Assembly (NCBI GenBank): GCA_020746835.1 | Contig: JAGPNK010000013.1 | Location: 1,178,001 to 1,242,000 of the forward strand | Reading direction: 5' to 3' | DNA: 64,000 nt | Origin: Stachybotrys elegans | Lineage: Eukaryota; Ascomycota; Sordariomycetes; Hypocreales; Stachybotryaceae | Part shown: piece by piece, positions 22,106-31,763 of the stretch | Numbering within the stretch: the stretch's first letter is position 1 | Layout: each line of letters opens with the position of its first letter | The notes under the pieces: generated by a model | Databases searched by the model: none | What the model saw: only the letters and a program-made list of their open reading frames with translations | What the model was told of the DNA's origin: nothing | Position numbers and translations under genes: made by a program

Positions 22106-23381
22106 GATGACAATTCTGCCCGAAGGGCTGTTCTTTTTCTTGGAATGTGGTGAGACCTGGTGAGATGGGAAATAATAGATGACACGGGCTTGTGGGCGTA
22201 TGGCTCATGTAAGTCTGTGGCGGAGGGAAGAGGCTCTTGAAATATGCTTCTCGGCATTTCGCTAATAAGCACAGAACGCCCTCACATTTCGCCGTCTAAT
22301 ACTTTCTCCGGAATTGCCGAGTTTTGCGCTGATTCTCACAGCTCACGGTCTCGGCATCTCTCATCCCTTCCTCGAGTAGGCAGTCGCCCCAGTGTGATAC
22401 AGGCAGACATGGGGCGCATAAGACGGTGAAGCAAGGCTCCATGTGTCATCCCTCTCGTCTTGTTTGAGGATAAGTTGCCACTGGGCGATGATTCATCCTC
22501 CTTCCGACGTGTGCGCTGAGAGCAAGTGACACCTGTATCTGGTAATATCGGGCTGGCACCCCCACGGGCTTGACCCCTGCCATGCTGACACCATCACCAG
22601 ACTTCTACAAAGCCTCCTGGTTTACGCATGTAGTAAGAACTAAGGCCTTACTGACTGTCCGAAGCCCCGCCCTCGTTCTCTGTAACGCATGCCGAGGCCC
22701 TTTAACATGAAGCTTACTACGTCCACGAAGAGCAGGGCAAGGGGGCTGGATTTCGACGGCCCACAAGGTTGATGACAAGGCTGTGGTTGACCGGGATAAT
22801 TGCAGCAGCAGGAGGTTACGGAAATCGAAAAAGGAATGTCTCCATCATACCGAAAGAGGCAGTTTTGGGGGTTTGGTGGCCACAACCATGTGACCCTCGG
22901 ACGTCTTTATCGTTGATTTCGCTTATGGATGCCGTGTTAGTTGGTTTGGACCAATCGCTTTTCATGATGAACGAATGCAGGATCCCCCGTCAAGCCTCCT
23001 CCACCATCTCAGCCGCTTCTGCCAGATGGCGCATGGGCCCCCAGTCGCTGCACATGATATGTGACACAATAGTCTTGATCCTTTGTACCCGGTACACCGC
23101 CCAGCTGGCACAGCCCCTGATGGTATATTACCTCGTCATCTACATGCAGATGAAGGCGTCCGACATCATGCATATCTATGGAGCAATCTCGCGATGTTAT
23201 CCTGATGCAACATTTAGTCTGAGCTGTACCCCATGAGAACTTTTGACACGCACACTTACTCACCCACCCGGCCTCGACTTTTAAACGACATGAAGACTGC
23301 CCTGACTCCAGAACCGATTTTGCCTCGCTTTCACAAGCCCTGACCTCGAGCCCCTTCATCGACCAGAAATTCACTCAGGCC
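22106..23381. promoter_or_regulatory. divergent intergenic region between GT2 and radical-copper-oxidase genes
   Basis: About 1.28 kb separating two oppositely transcribed genes of the putative glycan locus, so it should contain both promoters. No convincing coding frame lies within it. I could not pick out a specific operator. Confidence 0.45.
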
Positions 23382-24998
23382 ATGATACCAGGGTTGAAAG
23401 GCCGTGGCAGATGGGCCGGGGTGGTCATCCTCGCCTCGTTCCTCGCAGCAGCTTGGTTTCTGCTTCTGCCCCAGCCTCTCCCTCGTTTACCGTTTGGGCC
23501 CTCCCTACCACCATTACTCACCAACCCAGGCCGGTTCGGTCAATGGGATCCGCCTATCCCAGTGCCTCTTGTGCCTGCTGCTGCCGCCTTGCGCCCGAGG
23601 TCAGGCCGTGTGCTCCTCTGGGCTGCAGATGCCAGGACCACGTTTGAATCCGACGGCAATACCATCACAGCAACAGTAGACGTACGCAGGCGCGACGTTT
23701 CCGCCGCCAATGTCTCTGCAACTCACCACAACATGTTTTGCCCTGGACTCTCGCTCTCCTCTAATGGGCGAGTATTTGTCACAGGGGGCAGCAGTTCCGA
23801 CAAATTCAGCATATACGATGAGGACGAAGAGGCATGGATTGAGGGACCGCCACTCAAGCTTGGCCGCGGCTATCACGCACAGGTAACCCTTGCCGACGGC
23901 CGTATTTTCACTATCGGTGGTTCGTGGAGCGGAAGCATGGGGGGTAAAAATGGGGAAATATTCGACTCAGCTGCCGGGGCTTGGACAACACTTCCAGGCT
24001 GTAGCTCTGAGGTGTTACTAACCAACGATAACCGTGGGGCTTTTACCTCGGATAACCATGCCTGGCTATTTGCATGGTCAGACAATTCTGTCTTCCAGGC
24101 TGGCCCATCCTCTGCTATGAATTGGTTCGACGTTGCGAACACTGGACGCACCATACGAGCTGGGTATCGGGACGATGACTCTGATTCGATGAATGGAAAC
24201 GCCATCATGTATGATGCACTTCGCGGGAAGATACTCACACTTGGTGGCGCTCAAAGCTATAGCGGTGCTCCGGCAACCAGCAACGCCCACATCATCACGC
24301 TCGGCGAACCTTTCACGCCACCAAGGGTTGAGCGTCTGGATAACATGCATTCGGCGCGTGTCTATGCCAACAGCGTGATTCTCCCCACCGGCGACGTCTT
24401 CATCAACGGTGGTGCAACGTGGGCACAGCAGTGGACGGACGCGAATGCCACCTGGGTGCCTGAAATATGGAGTTCCCGCACGCACCGGTTCACCGAAATG
24501 GCTCGGATGCAGATTCCGAGGACCTACCACAGCTTCGCACTGCTGCTGCCAGACGCAACAGTGCTCGTGGGAGGCGGTGGACTGTGTTGGATAGAATGCG
24601 AGGACGAAAGCATCAATCACGAGAATGTGCAAGTATTTCGGCCACCGTATTTATTTACCGACCGGGGAAGACCAGCTGAGAGGCCCAGAATCTTGGAAGT
24701 ATCGACAGACAAGGTCTCGCCAGGCGAACAGCTGCTGGTCACCACGGATACATGGATAGTCGAGTTGGTCCTGATTCGTTATGCTTCTGCTACACACTCA
24801 ATCAACACAGACCAGCGGAGGATCAAGCTCCGTCACGAGCCGTTGAATATAACCAAGGAAGGGGAAGTAGAGACCTGGAATCACAGCTTGACACTGCCGT
24901 CAGACCCCGGAGTCATGCCTCCTGGCTACTGGATGTTATTTGCAGTAAACACTCAAGATACGCCCTCTCTCGCAACAACTATCTTAGTTCAAATTTAA
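23382..24998 (+). CDS. membrane-anchored glyoxal/galactose-oxidase-like radical copper oxidase (AA5-like)
   Basis: Single exon, 538 aa. One hydrophobic segment (about residues 12-30) after a basic start makes a signal anchor, so the enzyme likely faces the outside. A Kelch beta-propeller follows, then the C-terminal DUF1929 Ig-like domain. All four residues of the Tyr-Cys radical copper site can be placed: C120 (NMFCPG), Y164 (GRGYHAQ), Y382-H383 (PRTYHSF) and H472 (SATHSINTDQRR). The layout matches bacterial GlxA and fungal glyoxal oxidases, which oxidise an aldehyde or alcohol and release hydrogen peroxide. It lies divergent to the GT2 gene, and its stop is only 10 bp from the stop of the convergent heparinase-like gene. 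Confidence 0.88.
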   Translation: MIPGLKGRGRWAGVVILASFLAAAWFLLLPQPLPRLPFGPSLPPLLTNPGRFGQWDPPIPVPLVPAAAALRPRSGRVLLWAADARTTFESDGNTITATVDVRRRDVSAANVSATHHNMFCPGLSLSSNGRVFVTGGSSSDKFSIYDEDEEAWIEGPPLKLGRGYHAQVTLADGRIFTIGGSWSGSMGGKNGEIFDSAAGAWTTLPGCSSEVLLTNDNRGAFTSDNHAWLFAWSDNSVFQAGPSSAMNWFDVANTGRTIRAGYRDDDSDSMNGNAIMYDALRGKILTLGGAQSYSGAPATSNAHIITLGEPFTPPRVERLDNMHSARVYANSVILPTGDVFINGGATWAQQWTDANATWVPEIWSSRTHRFTEMARMQIPRTYHSFALLLPDATVLVGGGGLCWIECEDESINHENVQVFRPPYLFTDRGRPAERPRILEVSTDKVSPGEQLLVTTDTWIVELVLIRYASATHSINTDQRRIKLRHEPLNITKEGEVETWNHSLTLPSDPGVMPPGYWMLFAVNTQDTPSLATTILVQI

Positions 24999-25008
24999 AT
25001 GAAAGTTA

Positions 25009-27370
25009 CTATTTTTGATTATGAGAACTCAGTGTCCAACCACTGATTGGGACCACATCTGGTATTTTGGCAACCCACACTGATGACCATACAGGAGCGA
25101 AACGGACAACCACCGCATGACTTCCAGCTGGGATATTAATAGTCAAGACAGTAAAGCCAGTATTCTCTGAATCAACTACGCCTTGTGGTAGCGCTGGCGC
25201 TGTTTCTGACCGAACAGCCTCCATTGTGCTGAAGGACAGCCCAGGAGGCGAGTCCAAAAACACGTCTAGAGTTTGCCCATTGCGTTGCAGACCTAGGTGA
25301 ATAAAGGTCAGCCAGCTCCATTTTATTGACTACTAAGGTAAAGCTTTACTTACGTGCTTTTGTGCCTCCGTCGAGGATATTGATTGTCGCTTCTGTGTGC
25401 ATCCTCAATTGGCTGGGAAAGAGGCTTCCGAGTATATCATCCTGAATAATGACTTGCTGTCGGTTCTGAATAAATCTAACACCACGTGTAATGTTCTCAT
25501 GCTTTCCGTACACAGAGCCGAGATCCACTGTCCAGAAAGCCGAGCTCTCCTTGGTATCTGGATCCAGATCTGCATACTCTGTACTCTGAAAGGACGTAGA
25601 GGGCTCGTCGGGGGATTCTTGGTTCGAGCCGTTGAACAACAGAGTATTCTGCCCCTCTGTCCTGCAGCGATAGTAAAACCAACGGGTGCTATCGGGTGAT
25701 TCACCCTCGTTGAAGTATCCCGGGGCAAGATAGTCTTCGTGGCAGAGTTCACTTGCCCAGCGCTCACCCAAAGCGTCGAGTACAAAATCTCCAACATCAA
25801 GATTTCCGTCTACAAAACGTCAGCGTCTGCGAGAGGAAGGTGGTGTGTATAAAAGACAAATGGGTACTTACGCGTGGAATGATCTCTGAGTGAGCCAGCT
25901 TTCATACCCAAGAACAGCCCTTTATCATCACTCCAGGTGGATCGCATAGACACCCACGCACTTCTAGGACTGGGGAAGTTTTTGTCCAAAGCCAGATCGC
26001 GAGACCAGTCGCTCTGAGAGACCGCACTATACCACAAGATGGCCAACGGGTCGTGTGCGTCGGGTTGGTCTCTCTGATACAACGTGAAGAGAGAAGCTTG
26101 GTACTGTTCTCCGTAGAACAATAGTGAGTTTGCTGTTGCGGTGAATTTCTTGGGCCCGCAGTCCCCCCAGTTGAACTTTTCCGTCATGCCTTGATTGTAG
26201 ATATGAAACAAGGATGTGTTCGTGAAGACGGTATCCTGGGAGAGCATTCCTTGTGTATCTCCTGTGGCTGAAAGCAATGCCGAAGATAACTGAGCATGTG
26301 CCTGAGTCCCAAAATACCTTGGTTGCACCAAGTTAGCTGGAGACTGTCCCAACATAACACGTTCGTTTTACCAACCAATAGTCAGGCGTTTCCAGCCATG
26401 TGCCGTCAGGACTTGCACCTTGGCAGCAGTTTCCCCGAGCATTCTCAATCGCCATAGTAAGAATCCTTGAAGCTGTGCCAGTGGGATCCTCGTGATATAT
26501 CGCCAAGGCACCAATGATCAAACCGCCGTTTACAACACCTGGGAAAAGACATTAGCCTGAGAGAATGAGGAACGCTCGCAGAGGGTTGCTTTACAGTTCC
26601 AATTCCCTTTGGCGTGCAAGAACCACTGGTCTTCTTCGTATGCCTGCTGGCCTTTCTTCAACCCCATGTTTATCATTGTCCACATGATGGCGTCCTTCTC
26701 ATGAGAATCCCAGGAGTGGTAAAGCCAATCATACGCGATGGAGAATGCGACTAGAAATTCTCCAGTATCCAGCCAATGCCTAAGCCCGTCAGACTTGTAA
26801 GAAAAGATAATACTGGGAAGGAGGTTTTGTCGTGACCTACTGAGTATTCCAAATGTCATGAGGCTCCCCAAAGTATTGGGTGGTATTTCCCGAGGCAACT
26901 TGTAATTCGGCCCAGACTCTCTTCTTCCATTTCGAATCCTTGGAAATACGGAATGCATAGCACCAATGTTTGATGCGTTGCTGGAACTCTCGCGCCACAT
27001 CCAGGACACCAGAAGCGTAGAGAGGACCATCAGAGACATACTTGACACTCGGTAAGGAATACCAAGCTTCTGCCTTTTCAAATACGGTCTTGTTCCAGCT
27101 CCCCAAATAATCATCCACTGCAATCAATTCATCTAGATCCTGCCACCTTTCGAGAGTGGAAAACAGTCGTGGGTGTGCGTGCTGGACGTGAAAACCCGAT
27201 GGTTCAGCTCCAGACGCTTGTGCGTGACCTGTCCCGCCAGACTCTAGGGTGAAATGACCATGATAAAGACGTCCCAAGTAGAGTGTGATTAGCAAGCCAA
27301 AGCAGGCTCCGAAAATCAAGTAGTGGAATACACGGCCACGGCCAGCCCTGATCTTTGATAGAAACGACAT
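25009..27370 (-). CDS. membrane-anchored heparinase II/III-like polysaccharide lyase
   Basis: Probably cuts or trims a uronic-acid-containing or related surface glycan. Exons are 26841-27370, 26595-26779, 26376-26538, 25872-26317, 25354-25809 and 25009-25292, giving 687 aa in phase. Residues about 15-35 form a signal anchor (VFHYLIFGACFGLLITLYLG). An alpha-toroid domain follows (HPRLFSTLERW, GEFLVAFSIAYDWLY, GNWNCVVNGGLIIGALA), then a beta-sandwich with the typical STHGNLDVGDFVLDALGERW motif. The donor of intron 3 (GTTGGT) is unusual but is the only one that keeps the frame and the DYWYFGTQAHAQL motif. Its place beside a GT2 synthase suggests a role in trimming the product. Confidence 0.82.
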
Positions 27371-28057
27371 GGGCGTAAACGGTTTGGTGACTCAGGCCGT
27401 ATGATTTACATTCACGGTACAATGAGGCATGGCCGGTAAATCTAGAAGTAAAACCCAGCCACGATTCCTGCCATCCTACCAAGACCAAGGTTGCAGACCT
27501 CTCAACATGATTTCCCATCCTTGCAGTGTGGCCCACCAAATCCAATTATCAATCTCACCCAGTCTGTACGGGACTCACCCATGCCTCGTACGGGGTCAGT
27601 TTCTGTACATACTTCGCCTACTTCGTACCTTCCTTGTGAGTGACGGGGGTATGAAGCCTGCGGCTATGGAGCTTATCATCCCTTACACCATATAAAACTC
27701 CCTGCCAACATGGGCAACGGCACAGCATGTGGCAGCCAATGTACCGAATACTTATGGCTAAACGAGAGACCTAGAACCATCAACTTTTAGCAAGGCCTGC
27801 CCCGGTTATACCCACGCTGCTTACTGATATCCAACCTTACGTGATGGCTCGTGCCGACGACGTATGTTTCATTATCCGCTCTTGCCTTCTAATAAATACC
27901 GGGAATCCCGATACTGCGCCGGGTGATGAAATCAATAGATCACAATTAGGCGAAGATGCCGTGGGGGTACATGGGGCATCGAACACACTGGGAGCAAAAA
28001 TTAGGTCAAATTATGTCGATATGATTGTTCGTATTGAGAGTAAAGGAATGTGCACAC
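27371..28057. other. intergenic region
   Basis: About 690 bp with the promoter of the heparinase-like gene. Only short open frames are seen. Confidence 0.4.
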
Positions 28058-28492
28058 TCAAGAAGAAATGCTCCTAAATTCACGTATGAGTGCCCCCGGC
28101 TTTGAGCGTCTGATATAAACAATAAAAACAGGGCATGCCTGCGTTGCATTCATTGACGGCTCTCGCATCTTTCTCTCGTCGATTGCATCCATAACTGCTG
28201 GCCGGAGGATGTCTTGTACTAGCTGAGTGACATCCACAGCTCCTGTCTGCTGTTGGGCCGGGCTGAAGGACGGGGAACTGTCCTGTCGCTTGCGGATTCG
28301 TGTCGCAACTTCTCCAAGGAAGTCTTGGGCACTCTCGCCATCTTCATCATAAAGTGTGACTGTGCCAATTTGCTCACGGGATTGCTCTGTGGCTCCGTAG
28401 TAGTGAAAGGTGGTAGATGGAAGTGTGATGCCGAAGCTTTCGATGGTCCCGTTCTCGGGTACGAGATGAAGAACATCGATCGGGGCACTCAA
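28058..28492 (-). CDS. hypothetical ORF with unresolved 5' end
   Basis: Not recognised. The frame is open for about 145 residues and has protein-like composition (PIDVLHLVPENGTIESFGITL, VTLYDEDGESAQDFLGEVATRI), but the first codon at 28492 is TTG and the frame runs to a stop near 28534 without an ATG. Either a 5' exon joins by an intron I could not place (a fair GTAAGC donor exists near 28621) or this is a decayed gene. It has no signal peptide, membrane segment or known motif. Confidence 0.35.
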   Translation of the reverse strand: MSAPIDVLHLVPENGTIESFGITLPSTTFHYYGATEQSREQIGTVTLYDEDGESAQDFLGEVATRIRKRQDSSPSFSPAQQQTGAVDVTQLVQDILRPAVMDAIDERKMREPSMNATQACPVFIVYIRRSKPGALIREFRSISS

Positions 28493-28709
28493 ATTGCCAA
28501 CGACAAGGACGGCGGGGGGAGTGGTGGAGGGTTAGAACGTTAATTATAAAGGAAAGAATGACTGTATGAATTCGAGATACTTTGAATGGCGCGTGTGCCA
28601 ACGGAAGATTCTGAGCTTACCTGTGCAACGAGATTGCGCTACTATACGGATAGAAGATGATGAACCAACATTATTCGAAACCCCGCACCATCACTGATGC
28701 TTACTCTGC

Positions 28710-29686
28710 ATGGCACACGTAAAAGACAACTCCCAGGAGCCTCAGGAGCCTCCTGGGGAGCGCTGGGACTCTCTCCCCGAGCTCCCTCTGCCCACAGGAC
28801 CAACAATACTGAACATTGGACGCCGGCTTTTCAAGCATTCCCCTACTACTATCCTGAAATTTGGAATCCACGAGGATGAAGGCATCATGACCGTGCTGGG
28901 CCATTCCATCTTAGGCTCCTGTGTCCCGCAAGTCACCAGCATGGTCACGGTCCCGGCAGAAAGCTCAGATATCTCACCGTCCAACCACATCCGACACGGC
29001 ATCGTCATCACTCGCCAGCCAAGCATACCCCTCGTTCAGCTCTGGCCCTCACTTACGTCAGAACAGCGTGAAAGCGTCAAGGCGGAGCTCTTTCATCTCC
29101 TTGTGCGTATGCGTTCATGCCGCTTCTCTTACTCCGGACGGCCTAACCGACAGCCATACCTCCTCTTCACAGAATTTGGCACAGAGACGTATGTATATTG
29201 CGCCTCTCGCTCAGAGTGGGACGACTCGCGCATCCGCGCGCTGCATGCAAATAACCCGGAGCCCGAACGAGCAGTTGCCCTCGAGAAAATCCAGCGTGGT
29301 ACCAACGGCGCAGATGGCTGGGACCGTCCTGTCCTTACACATGGGGACCTATCTGACCGAAATGTCCTTGTGGACCCTGACACACTCGCCGCGACAGGTT
29401 TTATAGACTGGGAGATGGCGACATTATGCCCGCTTACTTTGAGTACATCGTCGCACGGCTGTCTGGGGGGCATGACCCTCCGTGGAGGAAGGAATTATTG
29501 GATGTCTTGAGGTCTGTTTTGCGCTACGAGTATAATGATCAGCACCAGGAAGACCCGGATGCTGTCATGTTTGATGACGAATCTGAGGGATGCCGGAAGA
29601 CGTTGGCGGCGATGGATGCTTTTGTTGACGTTGAGAGAATCGCGCAGGGATATGATGATGACTGCTATTGGACTTTCGAATCTTGA
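28710..29686 (+). pseudogene. APH-family phosphotransferase, frameshifted
   Basis: Aminoglycoside-phosphotransferase/choline-kinase-fold protein. The first frame (from 28710) carries an N-lobe and the catalytic LTHGDLSDRNVLVD and metal-binding FIDWEMA motifs. Right after WEMATL the family reading (PAYFEYIVARLSGGHDPPWR) continues in another frame, starting at 29426, to a stop at 29686. One base seems to be missing near 29424-29426. There is no intron signal at that point, and the original frame gives only about 28 unrelated residues before stopping. It may be a sequencing error, a recent mutation or a pseudogene. The normal substrate is unknown; such proteins are numerous in fungi. Confidence 0.6.
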
Positions 29687-30233
29687 CAAATCATGTTTCT
29701 CGATTCCAAGTGATAGTGCCGAGGCTATTGAATAGGTTTTAACTCCGCAGAATTTTTGATTGAACCAGCATTCCTCTGATTTTCTTTTGATTCTCGAACT
29801 CCAATAAGCTTCCCGGGACTCTGGAGGAAGAAATTTATCCTGTAATTCTCGTTAAGCTTTTCATAGAAGGTAACAAGGTATAGAAATACTTGTTAACACC
29901 ACCTCTTGTTTCTCTCTGCTGTTTACGACTGCATTGGTTGCTGGGGCACTCCTGTTTATTTGCTCTCTACAGCTTACACCTCACACTGCACACTCTTTTC
30001 CTCATCATTAACACCACCTCAATGACTTCACGACCCATAGCGCCCTTCTTAACCTCACACAGGGTGGAGCAAATAAGAAAAGTGTGGTGATACGAGATTC
30101 TTTGGCAGACTATGGCATAATTAGGGATCCCAGACCGTCCTCAATAGTCATAGTCTCCATTGGAGCTCTGATGGCCCGAGAGTTCCTCCTCATAACAAAT
30201 CCAGTATCCAGTATCCACAGTCCAGCCATCAAC
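29687..30233. other. intergenic region
   Basis: About 550 bp downstream of the APH-like gene and of the repeat-precursor gene (convergent). It is AT-rich in part, with no gene seen. Confidence 0.4.
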
Positions 30234-30949
30234 TTAGGACTGAGAGACATCATCAGTGTGACGGCCATAGGCGATGGCCTCGGAGGCAGAGACATCATCT
30301 GTGTGGCGGCCGTAGGCAACAGAGATGTCACGCTTTGACTGAGAGACATCATCCGTGTGACGACCATAGGCAACGGCCTCGGAGGCAGACACGTCGTCGG
30401 TGTGACGTCCGTAGGCAACAGCCTCAGAAGCAGAAACATCATCGGTATGGCGGCCATAGGCAACAGTGTCGCGCTTTGACTGGGAAACGTCGTCAGTGTG
30501 ACGCCCATAAGCAATGGCCTCAGACGCGGAAACATCATCGGTGTGGCGGCCATAAGCGACAGCATCGGAAGCAGAGACATCGTCAGTATGACGGCCATAA
30601 GCAATAGTGGTGTCCCTCTTTGACTGCGAGACATCGTCAGTGTGTCGGCCATAAGCAACGGCCTCAGAGGCAGAAACATCATCGGTATGACGCCCATAGG
30701 CAACAGTGTCGCGCTTTGACTGGGAGACATCATCGGTATGGCGTCCATAGGCAACAGCATCGGAAGCAGAGACGTCGTCGGTGTGGCGACCATAGGCAAT
30801 AGCTTCCTTAGAAGCAGAGACATCATCAGTGTGGCGGCCATAGGCCACAGTGGCATCCCGCTTGGATTGGGAGACATCATCGGTATGGCGGCCATAGGCA
30901 ACAGCATCCGAAGCAGAGACATCGTCAGTGTGACGGCCATAGGCAATAA
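30234..30949 (-). repeat. in-frame tandem DNA repeat encoding 15 AYGRHTDDV units
   Basis: Units are 45, 48, 51 or 54 nt long and differ mainly at third codon positions (for example GGC/GGT and CAC/CAT), so the peptide is more conserved than the DNA. That points to selection on the peptide. The repeat also creates long open frames in other phases and on the plus strand, which I treat as shadows. Confidence 0.9.
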
Positions 30950-31069
30950 CTTGGTCGAGTCAGATCAACTCTCAACAATGGGGAAATCTGGCATACTATT
31001 TGTTGGAGCCGCAGCAGCGGTGGCCGCGAGAATGGCCATGGCAGTGACAGTGGAAAGCTTGAACTGCAT
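30234..31069 (-). CDS. secreted repeat precursor peptide, putative dikaritin-type RiPP precursor
   Basis: Two exons, 30997-31069 and 30234-30949, encode 262 aa. The 47-nt intron (GTATGC...CTGAC...CAAG) joins a signal peptide (about residues 1-21, MQFKLSTVTAMAILAATAAA) to 15 tandem copies of AYGRHTDDV. Nine copies continue as SAS(D/E)A or SASKEA and six as SQS. Five SQS copies are followed by KR, at residues 54-55, 103-104, 135-136, 183-184 and 230-231; the last ends the protein. Kex2-like cleavage would release segments holding 2, 3, 2, 3, 3 and 2 repeats. Each repeat holds one Tyr, the residue usually cross-linked in dikaritins. The divergent neighbour encodes a UstYa oxidase, as in known fungal RiPP loci. 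I do not recognise the core sequence. Without the intron the signal peptide and repeats are in different frames. Confidence 0.88.
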
Positions 31070-31224
31070 TTTGGCGGTGAAGTTTTGAGTCACGTCGTGA
31101 TGATTGACTTGATATTTGCGAGTAGAGGGTTTGAAAGCGCGAAAAGCTTGAGACTTTGTTCGAGACGGTTGTTGCGAGCGTTGTTTGGCAGCTTGTCTTC
31201 CTGGGATGAGGTCGTTCGACAGCA

Positions 31225-31238
31225 GGTATTTATAAAAA
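31225..31238 (-). promoter_or_regulatory. TATA-like box of the repeat-precursor gene
   Basis: On the minus strand an A/T-rich stretch ending TTTTTATAAATA lies about 155 bp upstream of the precursor ATG at 31069, a plausible distance for a fungal core promoter with a short 5' leader. The ATG itself is in a favourable context (GCCAAAATG). Confidence 0.45.
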
Positions 31239-31290
31239 TTCCGAAAGAATGAGACAACGGATGCCTCACCACACTTGTCTCGGGTCAAAC

Positions 31291-31320
31291 TGCCAATGAC
31301 CGCCAATGACTGCCAATGAG
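31291..31320. promoter_or_regulatory. three tandem CCAAT boxes in the bidirectional promoter
   Basis: Three 10-bp units in a row (TGCCAATGAC, CGCCAATGAC, TGCCAATGAG) each carry a CCAAT core. They lie in the 694-bp interval between the divergent precursor (ATG 31069) and UstYa (ATG 31764) genes. CCAAT is the known target of the fungal HAP/CBC complex. The regular 10-bp spacing, about one helical turn, suggests a true binding array. Confidence 0.6.
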
Positions 31321-31763
31321 TCCCAAACAGCCATCCGCGAGCTCGTCGAAGCATCACGGAACCCGAACCCACCGTGATGACCTACCCCCTCCCCTGTTCC
31401 ACGTGCATGATGCCAGACAGGATGTTTGTTTCGTGATGCTTCAATCGGCCCTTCACATGGAGGGATGAGAAGTAAGCCTGCATATTACCATGAAGTAACG
31501 TGACACGGCATTGCAACATACCCAGCATGCACCTCGTACACGATGAAGCTGCAGGGTCCTTCAGCCCCTCCCATCAGCCCAGGATACTGCAATATTGTTT
31601 CGCAGACGAATTTCCTTTTCCGTCCACAAGGAAAGACAGAGCGGCACCCCTCTTCCGAACTTCTCTATCGCCAGCTTACTTTCTCATATTCCTTCCTCCA
31701 AAGTCACTGAGTTTGAATCTGCCAACGTTCGCCCTGATTTCATCTCTGAACTTCAAATCCACC

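Noticed and set aside
29865..29885. Match to the 3' end of small-subunit rRNA (GTAACAAGGTA)
   Set aside because: Only about 11 bases match and the surroundings do not resemble rRNA or ITS.
30110..30946. Long Met/Leu-rich open frame on the minus strand and several plus-strand frames over the repeat region
   Set aside because: They are other-frame readings of the tandem array; only the AYGRHTDDV frame joins to a signal peptide by a proper intron and has protein-like conservation.
30234..30949. CRISPR-like array
   Set aside because: Units are directly adjacent, differ at third codon positions and code in frame; there are no unique spacers and the organism is a fungus.
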